A stretch of DNA of 56,658 nucleotides from Synergistaceae bacterium. GTDB lineage: Bacteria > Synergistota > Synergistia > Synergistales > Aminobacteriaceae. The position numbers were made by a program, and so were the translations under genes. A model generated the notes under the pieces. It was not told the origin of the DNA, ran no database searches, and worked only from the letters and a program-made list of their open reading frames with translations. Shown piece by piece: positions 8,498 through 17,064 of the stretch. The stretch spans positions 1 to 56,658 of the forward strand of contig JAAYLU010000010.1 in assembly GCA_012521675.1 (NCBI GenBank), written 5' to 3'. How positions within the stretch are numbered: the first letter of the stretch is position 1; every line of letters starts with the position of its first letter.

Positions 8498-9123
8498 TGC
8501 GGGATGAGTATATAGAGCCCGCCCGGGAAACGAGCGTCGAGGTAAAGATCTCGAAGTCCCGTTTTATCGGTCGCGTAATCATAGCTAAAAGCGCGGAGGA
8601 TGCAAGGGCTTCGTTGAGGCAGGTCTCCGAGTTGCATAAGCAGGCGACCCATAACTGCTGGGCTTACAGAATCGGCAGTGCAGGCTCCGAGGAGTACTAT
8701 TCGGATGACGGAGAGCCGACGGGAACGGCTGGAAAGCCGATCCTGGGTGCCATACTGAAGAAAGAGCTGGTCAACACGTTGGTGGTAGTGACGAGGTATT
8801 TTGGAGGCATCAAGCTGGGTGTAAGGGGCCTGATCGAGGCTTACGCCTCCACGGCCTCCATGGCCCTCGACGCCGCGGGGACGATAGAGCGAATTCCGGT
8901 CAGAAGCTATAGAATAAGGCTGGTGTACGACGAGATGGGGCTGATCTCCAGGTTGACCGGCTCCTTCGGGGTGTCCGAGGACGACCTGGAATTCATCTTC
9001 ACGGAGGATGTCCTCCTGACATGCAAATTGCCCCTTGCCGATGCGGAGAAATTTGAGCAGGCACTGGATGAAATGCTTCACACATCGCGGATAATGGAGT
9101 GGAAGGCTATTTCGGATGACTAA
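8497..9123 (+). CDS. YigZ/IMPACT-family protein
   Basis: A 208-residue UPF0029/YigZ protein. The N-terminal IMPACT domain shows the family markers KSRFIGRV, HNCWAYRIG, DDGEPTGTAGKPIL and VTRYFGGIKLGVRGLIEAY. The C-terminal DUF1949-like domain starts near residue 135. The exact role of bacterial YigZ is not settled; eukaryotic IMPACT regulates the kinase GCN2. I chose the ATG at 8497, which overlaps the HIT stop (TGATG), over the in-frame TTG at 8488. The pair is likely one transcript. Confidence 0.88.
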   Translation: MRDEYIEPARETSVEVKISKSRFIGRVIIAKSAEDARASLRQVSELHKQATHNCWAYRIGSAGSEEYYSDDGEPTGTAGKPILGAILKKELVNTLVVVTRYFGGIKLGVRGLIEAYASTASMALDAAGTIERIPVRSYRIRLVYDEMGLISRLTGSFGVSEDDLEFIFTEDVLLTCKLPLADAEKFEQALDEMLHTSRIMEWKAISDD

Positions 9124-9609
9124 CGGCGCGGAGGCATAACGACGACCTAAAGCCGTTCGTTCCCGACTGGTTCGAGATGACGAAAGTCGAGGAGATGAAC
9201 AGTATTATTGATCAGGCTAGGTGAGTGCCTTTATACTGTTTCAGTTCCGCCGGGATGACGATAATGCCTCCGCCGTCGGGATCTCCGCGGTGTGGCGTCG
9301 TAAGGACCGAGATCCCTCCCCTCCCCTCGTCGCTACGCTTCTCGGGATAGCGAACGACTAGGCTCGCTGCGCTGCGCCTGTCGCCTGCTTACGTCGCTTC
9401 GCTCCTCGGGATAAGCGATCGACACGAACGGAAAAACCGCCCGTTCGGTTGCCTGCTTACCTCCCTGCGGTCGTCGGGATGACAGTAATACTCTGGGCGT
9501 TGGTATGAAAGAACTTCAGGTGCCCGGATGATGATGCTCCTGAAGTCGGGATGACAGTAAAACCCCGGAAGCGCATGGTTCGATATCTCTGTTCAAGGAG
9601 GCTCTGCTT
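9124..9609. repeat. Gene-free gap with dispersed CGGGATGAC repeats
   Basis: This 486-bp stretch has no convincing gene. It holds three copies of CGGGATGAC (9251-9259, 9475-9483, 9547-9555), two of them extended as TCGGGATGACAGTAA, plus an inverted repeat GGGATCTC (9278-9285) / GAGATCCC (9309-9316) and degenerate CGCT..GCTTCTCGGGATA pieces. The same family in reverse orientation is seen at 27.8-27.94 kb and a fragment at 51.4 kb. The first 100 bp contain a short open frame ending at 9224 that looks coding but has no start codon; it may be a gene remnant. Confidence 0.7.
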
Positions 9610-10146
9610 TTGAAGGTAAAGGAGTGGCTTCTCGCCTGTTTGTTCGCCGTGCTGACCATTGTTGGGGCGTTTGTGAGGATCCCTTTGCCCGTCGTCCCTT
9701 TGACTCTGCAGGTTCTGATCGTGCTTCTTTCCGGTTTTGTCCTCGGACCGCGCTACGGGATGCTCTCGCAGGTAGTCTACTTGATGCTGGGGCTCTGCGG
9801 GATGCCTGTCTTCAGCGGCGGAGGCGGAATAGGCTATGTTCTGTCGCCTACCTTCGGCTACCTGCTCTCGTACCCGGTCGCGGCGTATGTCGTGGGTGTG
9901 ATGAGCCCGGGGGAGAATGCCGCTTTTTCAAGGTTCGCGATCGCCTCTTTTACAGGATTGACGGTGATTTATATACTAGGTGCTACTATTCTCTATTTAA
10001 ATTTACGTTTTATTGCGGACAAGGGCGCAGATCTTGTCCAAGTGTTGCAGGTGGGGGTTTTGCCTTTTGTCGCGCCAGATCTATTGAAGGCTATCGGGGC
10101 TGCTTTCATCGCCAGGAAGACATCGACTGTAATCAGGCTGAATTAG
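9610..10146 (+). CDS. bioY: BioY-family biotin transporter (ECF S component)
   Basis: A 178-residue membrane protein with about six hydrophobic segments. The family signature is clear: RIPLPVVPLTLQVL near residue 23, then GPRYGMLSQVVYLMLG..GMPVF and SPTFGYLLSYPVAAYVVG. BioY captures biotin, alone or with the EcfAA'T energising module, which is not in this window. The start is TTG at 9610, supported by AAGGAGG 8-9 bases upstream. No biotin-repressor site is apparent in the repeat-rich leader. Confidence 0.9.
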   Translation: MKVKEWLLACLFAVLTIVGAFVRIPLPVVPLTLQVLIVLLSGFVLGPRYGMLSQVVYLMLGLCGMPVFSGGGGIGYVLSPTFGYLLSYPVAAYVVGVMSPGENAAFSRFAIASFTGLTVIYILGATILYLNLRFIADKGADLVQVLQVGVLPFVAPDLLKAIGAAFIARKTSTVIRLN

Positions 10147-10165
10147 GCGAAGGAGAGGCTGTCCT

Positions 10166-10375
10166 ATGCTGATCAAAAGACGCAGAACCCAAGAATCAAG
10201 GAATTCTGTTATCATTGATATCGTAGGTTGGCTTTTTGGTCCGCATGTCCATGCGGATAGCTCCCGGCCATTCGGGATGGATGCCAGGAGCGAATCTATT
10301 TCCCGGGAAATAGATCGAATCGCCTTGGAAGGCCACGGCGTGCTTTCTTACGCGACAGAGGGAGTATTCTCATGA
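10166..10375 (+). CDS. Small hypothetical protein
   Basis: A 69-codon open frame between bioY and the TerB_N gene. The ATG has AAGGAGAG eight bases upstream, the main support for translation. The product is mostly polar with a short hydrophobic stretch (VIIDIVGWLFG), and I do not recognise it. A perfect 22-bp DNA palindrome lies inside it at 10294-10315, so the region may be regulatory rather than coding. Confidence 0.3.
   Translation: MLIKRRRTQESRNSVIIDIVGWLFGPHVHADSSRPFGMDARSESISREIDRIALEGHGVLSYATEGVFS
10294..10315. repeat. 22-bp perfect palindrome
   Basis: The left half is ATCTATTTCCC and the right half is its exact reverse complement, with no spacer. No T-run follows, so it does not look like a terminator. 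It could be an operator for the downstream TerB_N/kinase operon, about 85-107 bp before that start codon. Confidence 0.5.
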
Positions 10376-10400
10376 CTTCATCGTCGAAAGAGGGGAAAAT

Positions 10401-11744
10401 GTGGAGTTTTTAGTCACTCTTTTTATAGCTGCAGTCGTGATCCGGCTGTTTAAAATGTATTATGCTCCCTCTCAGAACAGCTCCCCGTTGATTTTTCAAA
10501 GGGGAAGCGCTGCTCTGTCGGATCTGCCGCGCAATGTCTCGAGCGTCTGGATTGAACCCGGTCGTTCTTTTACATGCAGAGGGGTCGAGATTGCAGGCGG
10601 CATGCTATATGTCGGCTCCAGGATGAGGGATTATACCGCCGCCAATGATGCCTGCCTTATAGACCCCTCCCTTCCCGTCTCTTTTGACGGGCCGTGCCGC
10701 GAGCCGGTGAACGATCCGCTTCCACGCTACGAGACACTGACGCCGAGACAGAGGGGGAGCTACTTGACATGGCTGTCGCAGGGGAGGAGAGGCCCGGCGG
10801 ATCTGGCTTGGCTCCTCTTGTTTTTCTACGGGATAGAGAGACGCCTTTTCGTTGACGCGAAGAGGGAGAGCGTGTCTCGAGAGGAGCGTAACGCGCTCGT
10901 CGCCGAAGTGGCGGACCTTTCGGAGCTCTACGGCGAACACCGCTCGTTTCGCGGCCTTTGCAAGAATTTCCTGGCCACGATCTGGGTGTTAAGCGGGCTT
11001 TATGCCGATATTCCCGGCTATGTGGATTTCACCGACCGGTTTTGCGCGAACTCCTTCAAGGCGGTATTCTCCCTCTACGTCTCGAGGGGAAGGCGCATAC
11101 CGGGAGAGGTGGCGCTCCAGTGGCTGCTTCTTCACCCGGAGCATATCCCGGGCGCGGCGGGTCTCGCCGCCAAGAGAGAGCCGGAGGTATTCGAGCGCCT
11201 GTTTCTGGAGGGCTACAAGGAGAGCCTCGGGGACGGCATTTTTATCCATAATAACCGCTCTCCTCTGACAATCGTCTACAAGGGCGCGAATCCATCGTTT
11301 GGCAACGGCGTGAAAGTCTCGGTGGCATCCCTACCCGACCCTTTTTTACTCGCCACTCCGTTCAGAAACATCCGCACCGTCGCGGAGGAGTGCGTCGCCG
11401 CGATGAAAAACGATCAGTCGCTGGATCTTAGGGGGCCGAGGAAAAGGGGCGACGACCAGGATCTTCTCGACTCTTTGGACGACACTCACAGGGAGTTCAT
11501 GGCGCGCCTGGCGGAAAAGCCTCTGTGGCCCAGGCGTGAGGTCCTTTCGATCTGCGGCTCTCTCTCCATACTGCCCGATCCATCGATAGAGCTGCTTAAC
11601 TCGTGGGCCTTCGTGAACGGAGGGTTGCCTCTCGTAGAGGACGGAGACCCGGTCTTCGTCGACCTGGAGCTTCTGAGGGAGGTGCTCGTCGGGGACAAAC
11701 AGGAGGCCCCCGAATCCGACGCGTCGGGAGGGAAGAAGGAATGA
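10401..11744 (+). CDS. TerB_N-domain protein heading a signalling operon
   Basis: A 447-residue protein with an N-terminal hydrophobic anchor (residues 3-14). The TerB_N domain covers roughly residues 45-250: MRDYTAANDACLIDPSLPV, the typical YLTWLSQGRRGPADLAWLLLFFYGIERRL, and an acidic DLSELYG. The C-terminal half (residues 255-447) has no catalytic motif I can name. TerB_N proteins are linked to tellurite-resistance-like and membrane-associated stress modules, with no known enzymatic reaction. The start is GTG at 10401 with AGAGGGGA upstream. The stop overlaps the next ATG as ATGA, tying it to the histidine kinase. Confidence 0.75.
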   Translation: MEFLVTLFIAAVVIRLFKMYYAPSQNSSPLIFQRGSAALSDLPRNVSSVWIEPGRSFTCRGVEIAGGMLYVGSRMRDYTAANDACLIDPSLPVSFDGPCREPVNDPLPRYETLTPRQRGSYLTWLSQGRRGPADLAWLLLFFYGIERRLFVDAKRESVSREERNALVAEVADLSELYGEHRSFRGLCKNFLATIWVLSGLYADIPGYVDFTDRFCANSFKAVFSLYVSRGRRIPGEVALQWLLLHPEHIPGAAGLAAKREPEVFERLFLEGYKESLGDGIFIHNNRSPLTIVYKGANPSFGNGVKVSVASLPDPFLLATPFRNIRTVAEECVAAMKNDQSLDLRGPRKRGDDQDLLDSLDDTHREFMARLAEKPLWPRREVLSICGSLSILPDPSIELLNSWAFVNGGLPLVEDGDPVFVDLELLREVLVGDKQEAPESDASGGKKE

Positions 11745-13444
11745 AACCAGCGAAGCATATCCTGGCGGCGGCACTGTGCATGTTGTTGGCGATCTCGACC
11801 GCGGCCTTTGGCGAGTCGGTAGCGGGCCCGCCGTCGAGCCGCAAATCCGTCTTCGAGCTGTTTCGCAGAGGATCCTACCCGGTGGTGCTGATAGACCCGG
11901 GAGACGGGACGATCATCGAGGCCAACGACCCCGCGATCGAATTCTACGGGTATCCAAGCCTCGTGGGGATGACGGTTTACGAGATCAACGCCGAAATGAG
12001 AGATCAGGTCAGCAAGGAGATGGCCAGGGCGGTCGAGCGCAGCACCGGCTTCTTCAACCTAAAGCACCTTCTTGCGGACGGAAGCGTCCGCGACGTGGGC
12101 GTGCTGTCCACCCCGTTCAGGATAGAGGAGGGGGAGGTTCTGCTGTCGCTGGTCTTCGACGAGACTGAGAGGTTGGCGGCGCAGGAGGCGGTGAGGCGGA
12201 GGGACCTCTCGATAATCCTGGTCGTGCTGATCGCGCTTATTGTGCAGTCTATTCTTATGCTTGTGATGGTCAGAAACAAGAGGCTCCGCGAGAGGGCTGA
12301 GAGTACCCTGCAGGAGAGGGAGCGCACCTTCACCGCTCTCTTCTCGGGCATGTCCGAGATGGTCGCAGTTCACAGGTTCGTCTTTGACGATGAGGGCAGG
12401 CGGATCGACTACAGGATTGTGGAGTGCAACGCCGCGTTCGAGCGAGTTATCGGCTTGCCGGCGGCCTCCGTGATAGGCAGGCGTGCTACAGAGATATATG
12501 GTGGAGAGTCCCCGTACCTCGCGGAGTACTCCGAGGTGGCGGAGACCGGCGTCCCCAGGGTGCTGGAGGTCTTCTACCCTCCTTTGGAGAAACATTTTCT
12601 GATATCCGTCGTCTCCTCCGCCAAGGACAGGTTCTCCACCCTGACCACCGACGTCACCGAGATGAAACGCGCGGAGGACAGGCTCAAGGCCAAGAAGAAG
12701 GAGCTGGAGCAGATAGTCTACGCCGCATCGCACGACCTCAGGTCGCCGCTGGTAAACGTGGAGGGTTACAGCCGCGAGCTTGAGTACTCAATAGAATCCC
12801 TCGAAGAGGCGTTGAGCCTGGACTTGCCCTGCGAGGAGCGCGAGGCCGCGGCCAGGGTCCTCTTGCCCGACATGAAGGACTCCCTCCGACGCATAAGGTC
12901 CGGGGCCCGCCAGATGGACTCGTTGCTCGCCGGGCTGCTGAAACTCTCGCGTCTCAGGAGGGCGGCGCTGAACCTCGACCAGCTGGACATGAACTCCATA
13001 GTGTCCGACCTCGTCACCTCCATGCGCTTCCAGATAGAGAAGGCCGGCGCCTCCGTCACGGTGGGGAACCTTCCCCGCTGTTACGGCGATGCTGTGCAGG
13101 TCACGCAGGTATTCTCCAACCTCCTCAACAACGCTCTGAACTACCTGGCCCCGGCCAGGCCCGGGGAGATAAGAATAGAGGGAGTTCTCATGAACGATTG
13201 GTCGGTCTACTCGGTGGCCGACAACGGGACGGGGATAGCGCCTGAGCACCAGGAGAAGGTCTTCGAGCTATTTCACCGTCTTAACCCCTCCGACGGGAGC
13301 GGAGAGGGGCTGGGACTGACGATTGTAAGGCAGATTCTTTGGATGATGGGAGGGGATGTCGCTCTCGAGTCGAAGCTCGGCGAGGGAAGCGTGTTCAAGG
13401 TCTCGATGCCGACGGCCCCGCAGGAGAGGGGGACGAAAGAATGA
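11741..13444 (+). CDS. Sensor histidine kinase with extracytoplasmic PAS
   Basis: A 567-residue kinase. A signal peptide (1-24, MKPAKHILAAALCMLLAIST) is followed by a PAS domain at about 36-145 (IEANDPAIEFYGYPSLVGMT), then a membrane segment at about 156-177. The first PAS therefore appears to lie outside the cytoplasm. A second PAS-like domain (190-315), a HisKA helix with the phospho-acceptor in ASHDLRSPLVNVEGYS, and an ATPase domain (FSNLLNNALNY; VADNGTGI; GEGLGLTIV) follow. The ATG at 11741 overlaps the TerB_N stop (ATGA) and follows GGGAGG. The cognate regulator is probably the next gene, whose nearest start codon (13441) overlaps this gene's TGA. Confidence 0.88.
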   Translation: MKPAKHILAAALCMLLAISTAAFGESVAGPPSSRKSVFELFRRGSYPVVLIDPGDGTIIEANDPAIEFYGYPSLVGMTVYEINAEMRDQVSKEMARAVERSTGFFNLKHLLADGSVRDVGVLSTPFRIEEGEVLLSLVFDETERLAAQEAVRRRDLSIILVVLIALIVQSILMLVMVRNKRLRERAESTLQERERTFTALFSGMSEMVAVHRFVFDDEGRRIDYRIVECNAAFERVIGLPAASVIGRRATEIYGGESPYLAEYSEVAETGVPRVLEVFYPPLEKHFLISVVSSAKDRFSTLTTDVTEMKRAEDRLKAKKKELEQIVYAASHDLRSPLVNVEGYSRELEYSIESLEEALSLDLPCEEREAAARVLLPDMKDSLRRIRSGARQMDSLLAGLLKLSRLRRAALNLDQLDMNSIVSDLVTSMRFQIEKAGASVTVGNLPRCYGDAVQVTQVFSNLLNNALNYLAPARPGEIRIEGVLMNDWSVYSVADNGTGIAPEHQEKVFELFHRLNPSDGSGEGLGLTIVRQILWMMGGDVALESKLGEGSVFKVSMPTAPQERGTKE

Positions 13445-13458
13445 AAGGAGAGGGACAT

Positions 13459-13905
13459 ATGAGGGAGGAAGTCGTAATACTGATCGCCGAGGACGACGAG
13501 GGGCACGCGCAGCTTATAAAGCGCAACCTTGAGCGGGCGGGGCTTTCGAACAAGATCCTGTTCTTCGCAGACGGGCAGCAGGTAGTCGACTTTCTGTTCA
13601 GGACCGGCGACGGGGATCATCGTTCCCCGCATACGCCCTACGTTCTGCTGCTCGACATAAGGATGCCGAAGCTGGACGGGACGGAGGTCCTGGCCCGGGT
13701 GAAGAGCGACCCGGAGCTGAGGAGGATGCCGGTGATAATGGTCACCACGACGGACGACCCGCGAGAGGTGGAGCGGTGCCACGAGCTCGGATGCAGCTGC
13801 TACATCACCAAGCCGGTCGAGTATGACGCCTTCGTGAACGCCGTCCGTCAGCTGGGGCTCTTCCTGGCCGTGGTGCAGGTGCCGGAAGTGAACGGGAGCC
13901 AGTGA
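13459..13905 (+). CDS. Single-domain response regulator (Rcp1-like)
   Basis: A 148-residue receiver-only protein. Acidic pocket residues EDDE are near residue 12, the phospho-acceptor Asp is in LLLDIRMPKLDG, the Thr is in VMVTTTDDPRE, and the Lys is in YITKPVEYD. The longer loop after strand 3 (FRTGDGDHRSPHTP) is characteristic of Rcp1-type regulators that pair with phytochrome-like or PAS-kinases. The ATG at 13459 is chosen because GGAG lies eight bases upstream; ATG 13441 overlaps the kinase stop (ATGA) and is an alternative. With no output domain, it probably relays phosphate within this operon. Confidence 0.88.
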   Translation: MREEVVILIAEDDEGHAQLIKRNLERAGLSNKILFFADGQQVVDFLFRTGDGDHRSPHTPYVLLLDIRMPKLDGTEVLARVKSDPELRRMPVIMVTTTDDPREVERCHELGCSCYITKPVEYDAFVNAVRQLGLFLAVVQVPEVNGSQ

Positions 13906-13926
13906 ACCGTGAGGGAGGAAGCGGGC

Positions 13927-15927
13927 ATGAAGGGCAACGTCGCAGGGACCAGGGAGACTAGGGTTATACTGGTCGTCGAGGATGATGACGATCTGCGAAC
14001 GCTGATAACCAGGCGGCTTCGACGCGAGGGCTTCGATGCCGAAGGGGCGGCGCTCGGACGGGAGGCGCTGGACATCGCCCTCTCCCGGCCGGGATGCCTG
14101 CTGCTGATCGACCACAACCTGCCGGACATGTCGGGGATCGACCTGGTCTCGCTGCTGAAGGAGAGGGGGGCGCGCAACCCCTTCATCTTCATGACCGGTC
14201 GGGGCGACGAGCAGCTCGCGGTCAGAGCTATGAAGCTGGGGGCGCTGGACTACCTTGTTAAGGGCCCCGGCCTGCTCGACAGGCTGCCTCTCACCCTTGA
14301 GCACCAGATCGGGGAGCTGGAGACGCGCAGGCGAGTGATGGAGGACCGGGCAATCCTGCTGGATAACATCCGGACTCAGATCTGGTACCTGACCGACGAG
14401 CGCACCTACGGCGCAGTGAACGCCGCTCACGCCGCGTTCATCGGGTTGAAGCCAGAGGAGATGGCCTCGAAGGACCTGTTCGAGCTCTTCTCCAAGGATG
14501 AGGCCGAGGTCTGCATGAGGTCCAACGTGGAGGTCTTCTCCACCGGGAAGCCTGTCCTGTCGGAGGAGCATGCCCGCTCGGCTTCGGGGGAATTGCGCGT
14601 GATGTCGATCTACAAATCCCCCAAGCTGCGAGACGACGGGAGCGTGGAGTACGTCGTTTGCTCTGCCGAGGACATCACTGAGCAGAAGATGGCGGAGGAG
14701 GCCCTCATAGAGGAGAAGGAGAGGGCTGAGTGGCTGGGGCGCAAGGCCGAGGAGGCGAGCAGGGCGAAGAGCTCCTTTTTGGCCAACACCAGCCACGAGC
14801 TGCGCACGCCTCTGAACGGGGCGATAGGCTTCTTGGACCTGCTGTCCGACACGGTGCTGGACCCGACGCAGAAACAGTATCTCGGCTATATCCGCTCGTC
14901 CATGTACTCGCTTCTCGATGTGATCAACGAGGTGCTGGACATATCCAAGGTGGAGTCGGACGAGTTCGACCTCGTCCTCGGCCCGACGGATATCCCCCTG
15001 CTAGCCGAACAGGCGCTCGACGTGGTGCGCGGCAACTCCCTGCGAAAGAAGCTGACCATATCTCAGAACATCTTCGAGGAGGGACCGAGATGTGCGATGG
15101 TGGATCCGGTCAGGCTGAAGCAGGTGCTGGTCAACCTGCTTGGGAACGCGGTAAAGTTCACCGACGAGGGGCTGGTGGAGCTGACAGTCGAGGCGGCGCC
15201 GAGCGAGGACGGCAGGTGCGACTATATGTTCTCCGTCCGCGACACGGGGATCGGCATAGACTCAAACTGCGTGGAAGGGCTCTTCGAGCCGTTCTACCAG
15301 GCGGATTCCTCCACGACCAGGAGGCACGGAGGGGTTGGGCTCGGTATTCCCATCGCCCAGTCCATCCTGAAGAAGATGGGGAGCCGGCTGGAGCTTGAGA
15401 GCGTTCCAGGAGAAGGGAGCCGCTTCTTCTTCACTTTGGGCGATATCGAGACGATCCCGCCGGACGAGGCACGGGAGGACTCCACGGCACGGCCCGCCAT
15501 CCCTCCGCCCCTCAAGACGACCAGGCCGGCGGTGATCTTGATTGCGGAGGATCAGAAGGTCAATCGCAGGATGTTGAGGATCATGGTCTCGAAGCTGGTC
15601 CCCGGGGCCGTGGTTCTTGAGGCGCCGGACGGCGAGAAAACGGTGGAGCTGTTCGGCGACGAGAGGCCCGACATCGTTTTGATGGACCTCCACATGCCGA
15701 CCATGAGCGGCTACGTGGCGACCGAACGTATTCGCTCGATCGAAAGAGAGCAGGGGGTCGCGTCTTCCGAAAAGGCGTCGATAATCGCCGTTACCGCCGA
15801 CGTGCAGACGGAGTCGAAAAATGCCTGCGACAAGTTCGGAATGGACGGCTTTATATCCAAACCCCTCGACGTCTGGGAACTGCACGAATGCCTGAAGGAC
15901 GCCCTGAAGGGCCTGTTGAGGCCTTAG
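13927..15927 (+). CDS. Hybrid histidine kinase (REC-PAS-HisKA-HATPase-REC)
   Basis: A 666-residue cytoplasmic hybrid kinase. Residues 12-125 are a receiver (VVEDDDDLR; LLIDHNLPDMSG; FMTGRGDE). A PAS domain covers about 140-265 (ILLDNIRTQIWYLTDE). HisKA carries the phospho-His in NTSHELRTPLNGAIGFLDLL; the ATPase shows LLGNAVKFTDEG, VRDTGIGI and GVGLGI. A C-terminal receiver (about 535-655) has AEDQKVNRR and LMDLHMPTMSG. No membrane segment is seen. The ATG at 13927 is favoured because AGGGAGGA lies just upstream; GTG 13909 would add six residues. With the two previous genes it forms a likely phosphorelay. Confidence 0.9.
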   Translation: MKGNVAGTRETRVILVVEDDDDLRTLITRRLRREGFDAEGAALGREALDIALSRPGCLLLIDHNLPDMSGIDLVSLLKERGARNPFIFMTGRGDEQLAVRAMKLGALDYLVKGPGLLDRLPLTLEHQIGELETRRRVMEDRAILLDNIRTQIWYLTDERTYGAVNAAHAAFIGLKPEEMASKDLFELFSKDEAEVCMRSNVEVFSTGKPVLSEEHARSASGELRVMSIYKSPKLRDDGSVEYVVCSAEDITEQKMAEEALIEEKERAEWLGRKAEEASRAKSSFLANTSHELRTPLNGAIGFLDLLSDTVLDPTQKQYLGYIRSSMYSLLDVINEVLDISKVESDEFDLVLGPTDIPLLAEQALDVVRGNSLRKKLTISQNIFEEGPRCAMVDPVRLKQVLVNLLGNAVKFTDEGLVELTVEAAPSEDGRCDYMFSVRDTGIGIDSNCVEGLFEPFYQADSSTTRRHGGVGLGIPIAQSILKKMGSRLELESVPGEGSRFFFTLGDIETIPPDEAREDSTARPAIPPPLKTTRPAVILIAEDQKVNRRMLRIMVSKLVPGAVVLEAPDGEKTVELFGDERPDIVLMDLHMPTMSGYVATERIRSIEREQGVASSEKASIIAVTADVQTESKNACDKFGMDGFISKPLDVWELHECLKDALKGLLRP

Positions 15928-15933
15928 GGGGGG

Positions 15934-17064
15934 TTAGCTTCGGGAATTCCACAGGTTGATCACCGCGTAGGACCGCCAAGGACGCCACGCCTCGCCCAGG
16001 GACAGGATCTCCTTGTTGGACATGCCCTCCAGCGCCTTTCTGACGCCCAGGTCCGTGTGAGGAAAGGCGTCGGACAGGCCGAACACCCTCATGCCGAGGC
16101 AGTTGGCCGTCCAGGGGCCCACCCCCGGCAGTTCAAGCAGCTTCTTCTCTTCCTCAGCAAAGTCCGCGTCCCTGGAGAGGCGGATCATCCCGTTCGTAAC
16201 GCTTTCAGCAATAGAGCGGATGGATTTCGACCTCGCGCCCGTCACGCCCAGCCCCCCCAGCCGGTCGCCGATGGAGTCGGACATCTCAAGGAATGTATCC
16301 GGGCCGGGAAATGTGCGCTCCAGCCCGTGGGCCGGTGCTCGGACATAACCGCCGAAAGAGTCGACGATTCTCGCGGCCAGCGTCCTTGCAGCCTTCACCG
16401 TTATCTGCTGCCCAAGGATCGTCCGAACAGCCGTCTCGAACGGATCGAAGCAGCCGGGCGCGCGTGCGCCAGGGTCGCACAGCCCCTCCCTCAGGTCGTT
16501 CATCACCGACAGTTTTTTATAAACCAGTTCAGGGTCGCAGTCCGTGTCGAACAGTCCACGAAGGCGCGATATCACCCTCGGTAAAACAGGCAGAAGAGAC
16601 GAGGAGACGGTCACTTCAAGACGGTCGTTATCCGGGTCGTCTCGCACCGAGATCCATCCGGAGTGCTCCGTTGCCGCTGTCCTGAAATGCGCAGTCCTCA
16701 TGTACTCTCCGTCGATCGCGGCCTCGGCGCCTGGAATGGCCCTGTCCGCGAGGAATTTGTACATCCATTCCCATCTGTAGGGAGGTCTGTAGCGGAGATA
16801 GAGTGTGCCTCTGTCTCCGCCCGAGAGGGATTTGGCTGCATCCCGATATAAGTCCCTTTGCCGTTGAACGTAAAGCCCTGCAGGGAGGCCGAAGGCCCTC
16901 TCGAAAGCCAGATCCAGAGCCTCCTCGGATATTCGCAGACGTGGCAGGACGTCAAGGGTGCAGGTCTCTGCGAAGCAGCTCTCCTCGAAAAAAACCGCTG
17001 CTCGCCTTACTGTGTCGTGAACCGGGTCCGAGGGAAGGCCGGGTGACAGTTCAAGGACTCTCAA
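15934..17064 (-). CDS. alkA: DNA-3-methyladenine glycosylase II-like (AlkA) with Ada-type N-terminus
   Basis: A 376-residue base-excision glycosylase that removes alkylated bases. The AlkA N-terminal domain starts near residue 85 (LYLRYRPPYRWEWMYKFL) and the HhH-GPD domain covers about 200-370. The helix-hairpin-helix reads LPGVGPWTANCL and the catalytic Asp is in FPHTDLGVRKAL. The first 70 residues include SEEALDLAFERAFGLPAGLYVQ-type sequence, which resembles the second half of an AraC-type helix-turn-helix as found in Ada-AlkA fusions. The methyl-acceptor Cys domain is missing. The start is TTG at 17064 with GGAGG nine bases upstream; it overlaps the amidohydrolase stop by 4 bases. Confidence 0.85.
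   Translation of the reverse strand: MRVLELSPGLPSDPVHDTVRRAAVFFEESCFAETCTLDVLPRLRISEEALDLAFERAFGLPAGLYVQRQRDLYRDAAKSLSGGDRGTLYLRYRPPYRWEWMYKFLADRAIPGAEAAIDGEYMRTAHFRTAATEHSGWISVRDDPDNDRLEVTVSSSLLPVLPRVISRLRGLFDTDCDPELVYKKLSVMNDLREGLCDPGARAPGCFDPFETAVRTILGQQITVKAARTLAARIVDSFGGYVRAPAHGLERTFPGPDTFLEMSDSIGDRLGGLGVTGARSKSIRSIAESVTNGMIRLSRDADFAEEEKKLLELPGVGPWTANCLGMRVFGLSDAFPHTDLGVRKALEGMSNKEILSLGEAWRPWRSYAVINLWNSRS

Noticed and set aside
13273-14796. 507-codon minus-strand open frame opposite the regulator and hybrid kinase
   Set aside because: It is the complement of well-supported coding sequence and has no recognisable domain, only high-GC-driven openness.
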